64,000 bases of DNA from Tetragenococcus koreensis (GTDB lineage: Bacteria; Bacillota; Bacilli; Lactobacillales; Enterococcaceae), in the NCBI RefSeq assembly GCF_003795145.1, contig NZ_CP027786.1, positions 744,001 through 808,000 of the forward strand. The letters run 5' to 3'. A model generated the notes under the pieces. The model did not search any database and was not told where the DNA came from. It saw nothing but the letters and a program-made list of their open reading frames with translations. Position numbers and translations under genes: made by a program. Positions within the stretch are counted from its first letter, which is position 1, and every line of letters starts with the position of its first letter. Shown here one piece after another: positions 31,420 to 40,692 of the stretch.

Positions 31420-32187
31420 ATGGAGACTATTACAAATTTCAGAGATCTAGGTGGCGTTAAAAACCGCGATGGTCAGGTGGTCGCTAAGAAAAAATTATTA
31501 CGTTCAGGAGAGTTAACCCGCGTTTCACCACAAGACCAAAATGAGCTATTGGAAAACTACCGTTTAGGCAAAATCATTGATTTGCGTTCATCACAGGAAA
31601 TTGAAGAACGTCCAGATGAAAATTTTAAAAATGCAGATTATGTTCATATTGATATTTTCAAAAACGTTGAGGGCCAAGGGACTGGGCTTAACGATTTTAA
31701 ACAAATTTACTCCCCTGATGTAGCACGTAACTATATGCATGAAACCTACCGTACAATGGCCGTTAATCCTAGCGCACAAAGTGGTTTTCGAAAAATGCTT
31801 GAATCCGCGCTAAGTATCGATTCTGATAAAAGTTTTCTTTTCCACTGCTTTGCAGGAAAAGATCGCACGGGTATTTCAGCAGCATTATTGTTAGAAATCT
31901 TAAATGTCCCGAGAGAAATCATTTATAAAGATTATTTGAAAACTAACACAATGCGTGTCCAAGAAAATGACGAAGTAATCGCTCAAGCGATTAAAAACGG
32001 TACAGACAGTAGGACGGTTGAAGCCTTAAAAATCGCACTAACGGTCGATAGTTCTTACTTAGATACGTTCTACCAATTAATCAATGAAGAATTTGGCGGC
32101 ATTGGTCACTACCTAACAGATGAATTGGAGATTACCTCTCCTATGCAAAAAGACTTACGCTCATTATACCTAGCTAGTAACAATTAG
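31420..32187 (+). CDS. Tyrosine-protein phosphatase (PTP3/LipA type)
   Basis: A 255-residue phosphatase with the C-x5-R active-site loop HCFAGKDRTG (Cys143, Arg149). It also has the N-terminal NFRDLGG motif that marks the Y_phosphatase3 group (Mycobacterium PtpB, Listeria LipA). The K-D in the loop is typical of members that also take phosphoinositides or phosphoserine. There is no signal peptide, so it is cytosolic. It is followed by a small membrane protein gene 20 bp downstream, probably co-transcribed. The ATG follows AAAGGAA. Confidence 0.9.
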   Translation: METITNFRDLGGVKNRDGQVVAKKKLLRSGELTRVSPQDQNELLENYRLGKIIDLRSSQEIEERPDENFKNADYVHIDIFKNVEGQGTGLNDFKQIYSPDVARNYMHETYRTMAVNPSAQSGFRKMLESALSIDSDKSFLFHCFAGKDRTGISAALLLEILNVPREIIYKDYLKTNTMRVQENDEVIAQAIKNGTDSRTVEALKIALTVDSSYLDTFYQLINEEFGGIGHYLTDELEITSPMQKDLRSLYLASNN

Positions 32188-32207
32188 CTAATATTGGAGG
32201 GACATAC

Positions 32208-32393
32208 ATGACAGTCAAGCGTTTTGTCCAACTATTTATCTGTTATTTTATTTCCATGGCATTAGCCATTTTAATCACGCAAGCACTCCCAATTAACAAT
32301 GTCTGGCTATTCATTACAATAGCTTCCTTGATGGGTTATCTTGTGCTGGTTATTCCTTTAACGATTCTTACCATCTTAAAAAATCGACCTTAA
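32208..32393 (+). CDS. Small two-helix membrane protein, unknown function
   Basis: A 61-residue protein with two hydrophobic segments (about 8-27 and 31-55) and a short basic N-terminus (MTVKRFVQ). GGAGGG lies 8 nt before the ATG, and the gene sits 20 bp after the phosphatase, so it is likely translated. There are no motifs. It ends just before structured element B, which should terminate the transcript. Confidence 0.65.
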   Translation: MTVKRFVQLFICYFISMALAILITQALPINNVWLFITIASLMGYLVLVIPLTILTILKNRP

Positions 32394-32407
32394 ATTTTAA
32401 AAAAAGG

Positions 32408-32555
32408 AGCTGTGTCATAAGTAAAAACAAGTCAAAAATATCCGAACTATATTTAATGAGATTTGCTAATCGTTGTGGATTTGCGACGAGTAACCGCAGG
32501 AACAATCTCTCTAAAGTTCGGATATTTTATTATCAAATGGACTTATGTCACAGTT
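32408..32555 (+). repeat. Structured imperfect-palindrome element B (small repeat / terminator)
   Basis: A 148-bp element between two convergent genes. The ends AGCTGTGTCATAAGT (32408-32422) and 32541-32555 are inverted repeats (13 of 15). Next inside is a perfect 12-bp stem AATATCCGAACT (32437-32448) with 32515-32526, and then GAGATT with AATCTC. The apical core TTTGCGACGAGTAACC (32480-32495) is shared, with one inserted base, with element A at 4768-4928. The right arm runs into TTTTTTT and the left is preceded by AAAAA, so it can act as a terminator for both the small membrane protein gene and thrC. Confidence 0.65.
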
Positions 32556-32564
32556 TTTTTCTTA

Positions 32565-34055
32565 TTATTGTAGATCCAATACTTTTTCTACATAATGGGT
32601 CATTTGGTCTGCTGAAATTTTACTTTGATGTTTTACTTTAGCGTGTTCTAATTCTTTAATACCTGCAGGAATTGGTTTTTTAGCTAAGCGCTGCAATTTA
32701 TCAATCGCTGCAAAGCCTTCAGCAACAGTATCTTCTTTTGTGATGGCTTGAAGAACCGCCTGCGGAAACTTATAAGGGCTAGCGGTCGAAAGAACAACAG
32801 TTGGTAATGCTGTGCCCTCTTCTACTTGATATTTTTCAGCCACACAACTAGCCACTGCTGTATGTGGATCGACGACATAATCTGCATCTTCATACATCTT
32901 ACGAATGGTTTCTGCCGTTTCTTCTTCAGAAGCAAAATCAGCAAAAAAGTCTGTCAAACCTTGCTTCATTTCTGGTGTAATCGTATAAGTACCTTTTTCA
33001 TTCAAACCGTCCATCAGTTGCTTGGTTTGTACAGTATCTTCTTTGGCTAAATAAAACAACAAACGTTCTAAGTTACTGGAAACTAAGATATCCATTGATG
33101 GAGAAGAAGTGACATAAAAAGGCCGGTTACGATCATAATTTCCTGTTTGGAAAAAGTCGGTTAACACATTATTTTGATTGGATGCACAAACCAAACGTCG
33201 GATTGGAAGTCCCATTTTTTTAGCATAAAACCCGGCTAGAATATCACCAAAGTTGCCAGTCGGAACAGAAACATTGATCTCTTCCCCACTCTTGATTCTC
33301 CCTGTTTTTATCAACCGGGTATAGGCATAGACATAATAAACGATTTGTGGGACTAAGCGTCCAATGTTAATGGAATTAGCAGAAGAGAATGCTTTATTAT
33401 TTTGCGCCATTTTACTACGCAAGTTTTCATCATTAAAAAGTTGTTTCACTTTCGTTTGTGCATCGTCAAAGTTTCCTTCAATTGCAGCCACAAATGTATT
33501 TGCTCCTTTTTGAGTAACCATTTGCCTTTCTTGGATAGGACTGACACCATTTTCAGGATAAAAAACGACAATTTTAGTATTTTCTACATCTGCAAAACCT
33601 GCCATAGCGGATTTCCCAGTGTCTCCAGAGGTCGCTGTCAAAATGACAATCTCTTTATCCAGATTATTTTTTTGTGCCGCTTTTTTCATTAAGTGCGGTA
33701 AAATCGATAAAGCTAAATCTTTAAATGCTAAAGTTGGACCATGAAATAGCTCTAGATAATATTGACCGTCAGCTTTAACTAAAGGCGTAATTTTTGGGTC
33801 ATCAAATTTTTGATCATAGGCTTGATTAATACAATCACGTAATTCATCTTGGGTAAAATCAGGTAAAAATAACTGCATGATTTGAGCAGCAATTTCTTGG
33901 TAGCTTTGCTCTGCTAGTTCAGCAAAATCTAAAACTGGCTTGGGAATTTCTGTAGGAACATATAAACCGCCATCCACCGCCAATCCTTGTAAAATAGCTT
34001 GTGAAGCTGAAACGACATTTTTAGGGTCTCTGGTACTTTTATAGAATAAGGCCAT
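32565..34055 (-). CDS. thrC: Threonine synthase
   Basis: A 496-residue PLP enzyme converting O-phosphohomoserine to threonine. PLP-binding Lys112 is in LAFKDLALS, with the phosphate-binding loop TSGDTGKSA. The N-terminus (YKSTRDP, GLAVDGGLYVP) fits the long fungal/E. coli-type ThrC. I start at the ATG at 34055 behind GAGGAG. The longer frame upstream begins with an unsupported segment. It is divergent from queG. No T-box is visible upstream. It stands alone, without hom or thrB nearby. Confidence 0.95.
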   Translation of the reverse strand: MALFYKSTRDPKNVVSASQAILQGLAVDGGLYVPTEIPKPVLDFAELAEQSYQEIAAQIMQLFLPDFTQDELRDCINQAYDQKFDDPKITPLVKADGQYYLELFHGPTLAFKDLALSILPHLMKKAAQKNNLDKEIVILTATSGDTGKSAMAGFADVENTKIVVFYPENGVSPIQERQMVTQKGANTFVAAIEGNFDDAQTKVKQLFNDENLRSKMAQNNKAFSSANSINIGRLVPQIVYYVYAYTRLIKTGRIKSGEEINVSVPTGNFGDILAGFYAKKMGLPIRRLVCASNQNNVLTDFFQTGNYDRNRPFYVTSSPSMDILVSSNLERLLFYLAKEDTVQTKQLMDGLNEKGTYTITPEMKQGLTDFFADFASEEETAETIRKMYEDADYVVDPHTAVASCVAEKYQVEEGTALPTVVLSTASPYKFPQAVLQAITKEDTVAEGFAAIDKLQRLAKKPIPAGIKELEHAKVKHQSKISADQMTHYVEKVLDLQ

Positions 34056-34180
34056 TCTCTGTGTCTCCTCTATCTTTTGTTTCTTTTTAATATACCATAA
34101 AGCTATTAAGTTAAACATATGTATTCTTATTTTTTAAGGTATGATATAGTAGAAAAAGAATAGAAGTTGGAGTGATGGGA

Positions 34181-35341
34181 TTGTCAAATTTGAAAGAAAA
34201 AATCATCGCTGAGAGTAAACGTCTAGGTATCGATAAGATCGGTTTTACAACAGCTGAACCATTTGCTGAACTGAAAGAATCATTGGTTGCACAAAAAGCT
34301 GCCGGACATACTTCAGGTTTTGAACATCCTAATATTGATGAACGACTTTATCCTGAGCTAACCTTTGAAAATCCACAAAGTATTATCGCAATTGCTTTAG
34401 CTTACCCTACAAAAATTAATGAGAAAGTTCCCAGAGATGAAAAACGTGGACAATTCGCGCGGGCTTCTTGGGGGATTGATTATCATGATATTTTAAAAGA
34501 TCGTTTAACGAAACTAATTCATTTTATTGAAGAAATAGCTGAGGATGAAAAGGAAACCGAAAACTGGCGTTTTGCTCCACAAGTTGATACCGGTGAACTA
34601 GTAGATGTAGCAGTAGCCCAACGAGCGGGCTTAGGTTTTATTGGGAGAAATGGTTTATTAATTACAGAAGAGTATGGTTCATTTGTTTATTTAGGTGAAA
34701 TTATCACCAATATTCAATTTGAACCTGATGAGCCCAAACCTTTTGGCTGTGGTGATTGCACGCGCTGCATAACACATTGTCCTACAGGCGCGTTATTAGG
34801 CGATGGGAAGATGGATGCGCAAAAGTGCCTCTCCTATCAAACACAGACCAAAGGAATGATGCCTAAAAAATATCGGAAGCAAATCCATAATGTGATTTAT
34901 GGGTGTGATATTTGCCAATTAGTTTGTCCCTATAACCAAGGCAAGGATTTCCACTTTCATGAAGAAATGGAACCATCGATTGATGAAGTACGCCCTAAGT
35001 TAGCACCCATGCTATCCATGTCTAATAAAGAATTTAAAAAACAATTTGGTCATTTAGCAGGTTTCTGGCGAGGTAAAAAACCTTTACAACGAAATGCCCT
35101 CATTGCTTTAGCAAACCTGGGCGGACGCGAAAGTCTAGTAAAGATTTGTAAGTGCCTTGAAGACCCTCGCCCAGTGATTCGTGGCACTGCAGTTTGGTCA
35201 ATTGGCGAATTAACTAAAAAACATCCTGAACAAGCCATTGACCTGCTTTATGAATTGCAGGAGACAGAAACAGATGAAGAAGTTTTAACAGAACTAACAG
35301 AAACACTCACAATGCTAGAAACAAATAAAAAGAAGGCTTGA
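34181..35341 (+). CDS. queG: Epoxyqueuosine reductase QueG
   Basis: A 386-residue cobalamin and iron-sulfur enzyme that makes the last step to queuosine in tRNA. Two ferredoxin-like clusters are visible: Cys190, 193, 196, 200 ([14 protein letters not shown]) and Cys242, 245, 249 ([11 protein letters not shown]) with Cys216. The proposed catalytic Asp136 is in PQVDTGEL. The C-terminal 80 residues form HEAT-like repeats that bind tRNA. I prefer the TTG at 34181, 8 nt after GGAG. An ATG at 34175 lies only 2 nt from it. Confidence 0.93.
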   Translation: MSNLKEKIIAESKRLGIDKIGFTTAEPFAELKESLVAQKAAGHTSGFEHPNIDERLYPELTFENPQSIIAIALAYPTKINEKVPRDEKRGQFARASWGIDYHDILKDRLTKLIHFIEEIAEDEKETENWRFAPQVDTGELVDVAVAQRAGLGFIGRNGLLITEEYGSFVYLGEIITNIQFEPDEPKPFGCGDCTRCITHCPTGALLGDGKMDAQKCLSYQTQTKGMMPKKYRKQIHNVIYGCDICQLVCPYNQGKDFHFHEEMEPSIDEVRPKLAPMLSMSNKEFKKQFGHLAGFWRGKKPLQRNALIALANLGGRESLVKICKCLEDPRPVIRGTAVWSIGELTKKHPEQAIDLLYELQETETDEEVLTELTETLTMLETNKKKA

Positions 35342-35359
35342 ATATTAAGCCTTCTTTTT
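35327..35359. terminator. Bidirectional terminator between queG and the ECF gene
   Basis: AAAAAGAAGGCTT and AAGCCTTCTTTTT form a 13-bp stem around GAATATT, with A- and T-runs built in. It overlaps the ends of both convergent genes. Confidence 0.88.
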
Positions 35360-35878
35360 GACTGTTTTTATAAATAATCGCTGGAAAATAGGACTTAAAA
35401 TGAGATAAAAACCGCCATTTCCTATAGCATGTAATAGATCAAAGGAAAGACCCGAAATATAATAAGGCCAGAACTGCGGCATGCCGTAAACTTTTACGTC
35501 AATAAAAGCAATGACAAATCCATATAAAAAGCCTGCAAAAACGCTGAAAGCTGCTTGCAATAATCGATTGTTCCTAAAGGTTGTTAGACGGCAAAGAAAA
35601 CCCATTAAACAGATAATGATTCCAAAAGAAATAATTTGAGAAATCGTCCAGACGCCCATACCCAAATACATATTGGTGATCAGTACTGATAAAATATTGA
35701 TTATAAGCCCTCGAAAAATGCCCAGTTGCAATGTGATAATCAAAAAAATCGCAGTCATCGGTTGAATATTAGGCAAAAATTGAAATAAAAGACGACCAAC
35801 CGTACAAGTAGCAACGGTCATTGCCAGATAAGCTAATTCGTAAGTAGAAAAAAATGAGAAGGAATGGTTTTGTTTCAT
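35345..35878 (-). CDS. ECF transporter S component, substrate unassigned
   Basis: A 177-residue membrane protein with five or six hydrophobic helices. The LFQFLPNIQPMTAIFLI segment is characteristic of one ECF S-component subgroup, which includes cobalamin or flavin-like precursor carriers. S components bind a vitamin or nucleobase-like ligand and dock on the shared EcfA-A'-T module, which is not encoded here. The start follows GGAGAG. It is the last gene of a leftward trio with a nucleoside deoxyribosyltransferase and another membrane protein, so a nucleoside- or base-related ligand is possible. This is inference. Confidence 0.72.
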   Translation of the reverse strand: MKQNHSFSFFSTYELAYLAMTVATCTVGRLLFQFLPNIQPMTAIFLIITLQLGIFRGLIINILSVLITNMYLGMGVWTISQIISFGIIICLMGFLCRLTTFRNNRLLQAAFSVFAGFLYGFVIAFIDVKVYGMPQFWPYYISGLSFDLLHAIGNGGFYLILSPIFQRLFIKTVKKKA

Positions 35879-35890
35879 AATACGACTCTC

Positions 35891-36553
35891 CTAGTTATCT
35901 AAAAATTCAATTCGGAACTTGGCAAAATACATCGGATAATTGCGGCTTCTAACCCAAGCAAAGATACTGAAGATCAATGAACCTACCACATTGATCAATA
36001 AATCCCCCATTGTATCTTGTAAGGCCCGTTGACCAGCAAAAACCACCTCGCCGCTTCTATAACGTTGTAAATTCATATCCAAAAGCGTATCCCAGCTCCA
36101 CTCCCAGAATTCCCAGAAAACACCACATATACCAGCAAAAGAAAATCCAAAAATTAGAAATAACCAAGGTGACAATTCTTCCAAACTTCTTCTTTTTAAA
36201 AACTCGCTTAAGATACCAAAACCGATCATAGTTAAAAGCATCGGACTTATCAGATGCAATAATTTATCCCATAAAGGAATGAGCGTCATAAAATGGAAGC
36301 AAGTTCCTAAAAAAATAGCCAACCAGATAAAAAACCAGAAAAAATAAACAATAAAATTAGCAAATTTTAAGTTGAACAGCTTGTTTAAAATCTCTGGCGC
36401 ATAAATTAATAAAATACCTGCAGCACATTCAACAATTTTGGTAAAAGTTGCTGTATCAGAAGCAACACCCAAAAAATATTCTCCAATAACAAAAAGCAGC
36501 GTTAAAAAACCAAATAAAACCATCATCCGCTGCTTTTTTACATAGCTACTCAT
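35891..36553 (-). CDS. Multi-pass membrane protein (DUF2238/YjdF-like)
   Basis: A 220-residue protein with six hydrophobic segments. Conserved polar positions include WDKLLHLISP, GVFWEFWEWSWD and QDTMGDLLINVVG, the pattern of the DUF2238/YjdF-type family of unknown function. I use the ATG at 36553, which overlaps the end of the deoxyribosyltransferase gene by 8 nt. Another ATG at 36568 has no better ribosome site. It is translationally coupled to its upstream neighbour and lies 12 bp before the ECF gene. Confidence 0.65.
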   Translation of the reverse strand: MSSYVKKQRMMVLFGFLTLLFVIGEYFLGVASDTATFTKIVECAAGILLIYAPEILNKLFNLKFANFIVYFFWFFIWLAIFLGTCFHFMTLIPLWDKLLHLISPMLLTMIGFGILSEFLKRRSLEELSPWLFLIFGFSFAGICGVFWEFWEWSWDTLLDMNLQRYRSGEVVFAGQRALQDTMGDLLINVVGSLIFSIFAWVRSRNYPMYFAKFRIEFLDN

Positions 36554-37043
36554 TAAAAGATCTTTCATTATTTACAAAATCATCTACACCATTTAGAAGA
36601 TCTTCTTCTGAAGAGTAAATTTGACCATTCAATTTAACCAAACCTGCTGTATACAAATTCAAATAATGAAATTGATTTTCAGCAACCGTTGAAAGAGCGT
36701 CTAATTTTTGTTGGTTGTCGGCTCCTTGTTGGCGAGAATCTGTGTATAAGCCAAGTACAGGAATACGATGTGCATAAGCAACTCCAATTTCAGACGCTAC
36801 CCCATTATCAATGGTAATCCCATCTAATAAAGCGATCATTAACTGGCTTTCCTCCACTTTTTCTGTATCCGCTAGAGCGATCATTTTACTGTCTGCAAAT
36901 GCAGTTTTATCATTAATCGCACCATTTTCTTGTGGCATATAAATAATAAGTTCAGGATATTTTTCCCGGATTTTTTCAACTAAATAAGAATTATAAATTA
37001 AATCACTTTTAGCAAACATAGGTGCAGCAAAATAAACTTTCAT
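36546..37043 (-). CDS. Nucleoside 2-deoxyribosyltransferase
   Basis: A 165-residue enzyme of the NDT family that swaps bases between deoxyribonucleosides (purine/pyrimidine salvage). The N-terminal VYFAAPMF strand-loop, Asp74-Gly75, Asp79 and nucleophile Glu85 in DNGVASEIGVA match the family pattern D-G-x3-D-x5-E. The start is an ATG behind GGAGGAA. It leads the trio with the DUF2238-like and ECF S genes. A strict nucleoside hydrolase-like role cannot be excluded. Confidence 0.88.
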   Translation of the reverse strand: MKVYFAAPMFAKSDLIYNSYLVEKIREKYPELIIYMPQENGAINDKTAFADSKMIALADTEKVEESQLMIALLDGITIDNGVASEIGVAYAHRIPVLGLYTDSRQQGADNQQKLDALSTVAENQFHYLNLYTAGLVKLNGQIYSSEEDLLNGVDDFVNNERSFNE

Positions 37044-37210
37044 GTTGATTCCTCCAATAAATTAATAACGATATCTGTCGACCATATCCACTTTATCAAA
37101 TCCATTTAACAAATACTAGCAAAAATTAGTTCGGTACTTTAAGTGAATCTTACAAATCGCTTTTATTCTCTTAATTGGATTGGTATAATTAATAAGCTGA
37201 AGGAAAAGAA

Positions 37211-39055
37211 ATGAGGAATGATTCCATGAATAATTTAGAAAAAATGAAACAGCGACAAAAAATGATCCGTAATTTTTCGATCATCGCTCATATCGATCAC
37301 GGAAAATCCACTTTAGCCGATCGAATTTTAGAACAGACACATACAGTAACTTCAAGAGAAATGCAAAATCAATTACTGGATTCGATGGATTTGGAAAGAG
37401 AACGCGGGATCACCATCAAATTAAATACAGTTGAATTAAATTATACAGCCAAAGATGGCCAAACTTATATTTTTCATTTAATTGATACACCTGGACATGT
37501 CGATTTTTCTTATGAAGTTTCGCGCAGTTTGGCAGCTTGCGAAGGAGCGATTTTAGTTGTCGATGCAGCCCAAGGTATTGAAGCCCAGACCTTAGCTAAC
37601 GTTTATCTAGCAGTTGATAACGATTTGGAGATTTTACCAGTCATTAATAAAGTTGATTTGCCAGCAGCAGATCCTGAACGTGTTCGACAAGAGATTGAAG
37701 ATGTTATCGGCATTGATGCTAGCCAAGCAGTACTAGCTAGTGCAAAATCTGGTTTAGGCATTGAAGAAATTTTAGAACAAATTGTAGAAACAGTTCCTGC
37801 TCCAACTGGTGATATTAATGCTCCTTTGAAAGCATTAATCTTTGATTCCATTTACGATGTCTATCGCGGCGTTGTTTTAAGTATCCGTATCATTGATGGT
37901 GTCGTTCATCCAGGCGATAAGATTCAATTGATGAACACTGGTAAAATATTTGAAGTAACCGAAGTCGGTATTTTTTCACCCAAAGCCATTGCAAGTGATT
38001 ATTTGATGGTTGGTGACGTTGGTTATTTGACAGCTGCTATCAAAACTGTTCAAGATACGCGTGTTGGTGATACAATCACCCTGGCAGATAACCCAGCTAC
38101 AGAAGCACTGCCTGGTTATAAACAAAAAAATCCGATGGTCTTTTGTGGGATGTATCCAATCGACGCCTCTCGCTATAATGACTTACGCGAAGCGCTAGAA
38201 AGGTTACAATTAAATGATGCTGCTTTACAATTTGAAACTGAAACTTCACAGGCTTTAGGCTTTGGTTTTCGTTGCGGATTTCTAGGCATGCTTCATATGG
38301 ATGTTGTACAAGAACGTCTAGAGCGTGAAGCTAATTTAGAATTGATCACGACTGCCCCTTCTGTGGTTTATCATGTTACTAAAACTGACGGTACAGAAGT
38401 TGATGTAGATAACCCAGCAGATTTCCCTGAAACGACTTATATCGAAAGCGTCGAAGAACCTTTTGTTAAAGCAGAAATCATGGTACCTAATGATTTTGTG
38501 GGACCTGTAATGGAGTTATGCCAAAGAAAACGCGGCGATTTTGTCACTATGGACTACTTAGATGACTATCGGGTAAACGTTGTCTATAACATCCCTCTTT
38601 CTGAAATTGTCTTTGATTTCTTCGATAAGTTGAAATCTAATACCAAGGGTTATGCTTCGTTAGATTATGAAATGTCAGGATATCGTACCAGCAATCTTGT
38701 AAAAATGGATATTTTGTTAAATGCCGAAAAAGTTGATGCACTAAGTTTTATCGTCCATCGCGAATTTGCTTATGAACGTGGGAAAGCCATCGTTGAAAAA
38801 TTGAAAACTTTGATTCCACGCCAACAATATGAAGTTCCTATCCAAGCCACCATTGGTCAAAAAGTCGTTGCTCGTTCTGATATTAAAGCCTTACGTAAAA
38901 ACGTGTTAGCTAAGTGTTACGGCGGCGATGTTACCCGTAAACGGAAACTATTAGAAAAACAAAAAGAAGGTAAAAAACGAATGAAACAAATTGGTTCCAT
39001 CGAAGTACCGCAAGAAGCCTTCCTCGCTGTACTTAAAATGGACGATGAAAATTAA
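37211..39055 (+). CDS. lepA: Elongation factor 4 (LepA)
   Basis: A 614-residue translational GTPase that back-translocates stalled ribosomes. G1 AHIDHGKST (about 26-34), the switch II region DTPGHVDF and NKVDLP are present, along with EF-G-like domains II, III and V and the LepA-specific C-terminal domain ([20 protein letters not shown]). The first ATG has GAAGGA 6 nt upstream. An ATG five codons later also has a nearby GAGG, so the true start may be 37226. A TATAAT lies near 37185. It is followed by a terminator. Confidence 0.96.
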   Translation: MRNDSMNNLEKMKQRQKMIRNFSIIAHIDHGKSTLADRILEQTHTVTSREMQNQLLDSMDLERERGITIKLNTVELNYTAKDGQTYIFHLIDTPGHVDFSYEVSRSLAACEGAILVVDAAQGIEAQTLANVYLAVDNDLEILPVINKVDLPAADPERVRQEIEDVIGIDASQAVLASAKSGLGIEEILEQIVETVPAPTGDINAPLKALIFDSIYDVYRGVVLSIRIIDGVVHPGDKIQLMNTGKIFEVTEVGIFSPKAIASDYLMVGDVGYLTAAIKTVQDTRVGDTITLADNPATEALPGYKQKNPMVFCGMYPIDASRYNDLREALERLQLNDAALQFETETSQALGFGFRCGFLGMLHMDVVQERLEREANLELITTAPSVVYHVTKTDGTEVDVDNPADFPETTYIESVEEPFVKAEIMVPNDFVGPVMELCQRKRGDFVTMDYLDDYRVNVVYNIPLSEIVFDFFDKLKSNTKGYASLDYEMSGYRTSNLVKMDILLNAEKVDALSFIVHREFAYERGKAIVEKLKTLIPRQQYEVPIQATIGQKVVARSDIKALRKNVLAKCYGGDVTRKRKLLEKQKEGKKRMKQIGSIEVPQEAFLAVLKMDDEN

Positions 39056-39099
39056 AAAAGTGTGGGAAAGTGAATATTTCGCTTTTCCGCGCTTTTTTT
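39055..39099 (+). terminator. Terminator of lepA
   Basis: AAAAGTGTGGGAAAGTGAA pairs with TTTCGCTTTTCCGCGCTTTT (several G-U/mismatch steps) and ends in T7. It begins at the stop codon. Confidence 0.8.
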
Positions 39100-39208
39100 A
39101 TTGAATCCATTTCGGTTAAAATACAAGTTTAAAAAAATGTTCGCTTTACTTTTCGAACGTTTGTTCTTATCATGGAATTATAAATAAATATTTAGGGAGG
39201 TAAAAAAG

Positions 39209-39565
39209 ATGAGTACTCTACATGATTACGTTGATCGAAAAAGATTAAAATGGATGGGTTTTTATTTATCAGAACATACTGCACAAATGGTTCATACTTC
39301 TCTTGAAGAATATGCTGTTGTAGAAGAAAAAAACGATATGATTAGTCAAGAAATCACAGAGGTTATGGAAGAAGCTCTACTCAAAGATAAATCAGTTGCC
39401 ATACAAACCAATGAACTCGTTAATCACAGCTATTTACCTGACGTTATTGGGAAAATAAAAGGTCACAATGAAGATGGCGTTTTTATTGATGAGACCTTTG
39501 TGGCTTATGATGCCATTAAACATATAGAATTTTATCAATATCACAAATGGTCCGAAATTGATTGA
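39209..39565 (+). CDS. YolD-like family protein
   Basis: A 118-residue protein opening with DRKRLKWMGFYLSEH, close to the YolD-like pattern D-R/G-x-x-K-W-x-P/G-F-x-L-x-E-H. Its C-terminal half alternates beta-strands (VIGKIKG, GVFIDETFVAYDAIKHIEF), consistent with the small SH3-like fold predicted for YolD proteins. YolD is often found with Y-family DNA polymerases, but none is here. It is monocistronic with a GGGAGGT ribosome site. The function is unknown. Confidence 0.65.
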   Translation: MSTLHDYVDRKRLKWMGFYLSEHTAQMVHTSLEEYAVVEEKNDMISQEITEVMEEALLKDKSVAIQTNELVNHSYLPDVIGKIKGHNEDGVFIDETFVAYDAIKHIEFYQYHKWSEID

Positions 39566-39751
39566 AGAAACGGCTCCTGGAAGTTTGTTACCTATTAAAG
39601 ATAATAATCAACTACAGGACATAAGTCTGCCAAAGTTATGTTCTATTTTTACTGAAAGATAATTATAGCTTGAATTATCTATAATGCCACTGTTAGTTGC
39701 TTTTATTTAACTTTGAAAATAGTATACTTATTCTAAAGGAGGAGTATCGCT

Positions 39752-40276
39752 ATGAGAATGAATGAAACACTAAAAAAATTACGAATTGCTCATAATCTTA
39801 CTCAGGAAGGTATGGCTAAAAAGTTAGTAATTACTAGACAAGCAGTCAGCAGATGGGAAAACGGAGAAACTGAACCAAATGTCGAAACGCTTAAGCTAAT
39901 TTCAAAAACTTTTAACATTTCGATTAATACTCTTTTAGACTCGCCTAGAGCACTCATCTGTCAAGTTTGCGGGATGCCTCTGGAAGAAGATGAATACATT
40001 AGTAAAGATAAGGATGGCCACTTCAATGAAGAGTTTTGCAAGTGGTGTTTTGTAAAAGGTACGCATCAGTATAATGAAGATAATTTTGAAGAACTTATTG
40101 ACGAGTGCGTGAAAAATATGCTTCAAATCAATCCTGCCTATCAAGAAAGACAAGTACGAATGATGCTAGAAGAAAACCTTCCTAAACTTAAATACACTTT
40201 ATGGACGACCTGGTGGACTTTGTATTTGAATTCCGTGACATCGGTGAGCCACTTCTCATTGGGCTTTTCGGCATGA
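39752..40276 (+). CDS. XRE regulator with zinc ribbon, 3' end fused to IS3 sequence
   Basis: A 174-residue predicted protein. Residues 3-60 are an XRE-type helix-turn-helix (LTQEGMAKKLVITRQAVSRWENG). A zinc ribbon follows with Cys70, Cys73, Cys96 and Cys99 (CQVCGMPL ... CKWC). The native protein should end shortly after NLPKLKY, around residue 148. From about 40196 the frame reads the antisense of a truncated IS3 orfB, adding some 26 foreign residues. Only the last few native residues are lost, so the regulator may still work. The start follows AGGAGGAG. The original downstream sequence is missing. Confidence 0.8.
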   Translation: MRMNETLKKLRIAHNLTQEGMAKKLVITRQAVSRWENGETEPNVETLKLISKTFNISINTLLDSPRALICQVCGMPLEEDEYISKDKDGHFNEEFCKWCFVKGTHQYNEDNFEELIDECVKNMLQINPAYQERQVRMMLEENLPKLKYTLWTTWWTLYLNSVTSVSHFSLGFSA

Positions 40277-40692
40277 AAATTTCGATTCAATCGATTGCTA
40301 GCGGTGTGAAAAGGCCGCAGAGCTCTTGTCGTGATACTGTTTCCTTGATGTTTAATGGTTGATTGAATTTGAAGTTCGCGACATAAGCGTAAGACGCGTT
40401 TATCGTTTACGACCAAGCCATAACATCGAGCTAGTTCATCCCGAATGCGACGATACCCCATCTCTTCGTGAGCCTCGTGAATTTCTCTGATTTTATTAGC
40501 TAATTGTTGATTGAATACTTCTTGCGGGCTTATCGGTCGATTTAACCAATGGTAATAAGCGGATCGTGCGACATGTAAATAAGCACACATTTTTTGAATA
40601 GGATATTGTTTCGTTTCGTGAAGTTCTTTGATCGCTTCATACTCAAAGACATGACGAACGAGCCCTAAAACCTCCTTTCGATCTCTTTGACT
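40190..40692 (-). pseudogene. IS3-family transposase OrfB, truncated
   Basis: The OrfB frame begins by frameshift near 40692 and reads through MCAYLHVARSAYYHWL, the HTH_21-like EEMGYRRIRDELAR, and NEKWLTDVTEF, which carries the first catalytic Asp. Homology stops at about KVYLS (near 40190). After that the frame runs into antisense XRE-gene DNA to a stop at 40141. The second Asp and the Glu are lost, so it is inactive. Confidence 0.88.

Noticed and set aside
32456-32641. Rightward 61-codon open frame across element B
   Set aside because: It lies in the structured repeat and overlaps the thrC 3' end. No ribosome site or conserved feature supports it.
35345-35878. QueT queuosine-precursor transporter, because queG is next door
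   Set aside because: The sequence lacks the QueT family opening and the gene is convergent with queG, not co-transcribed.
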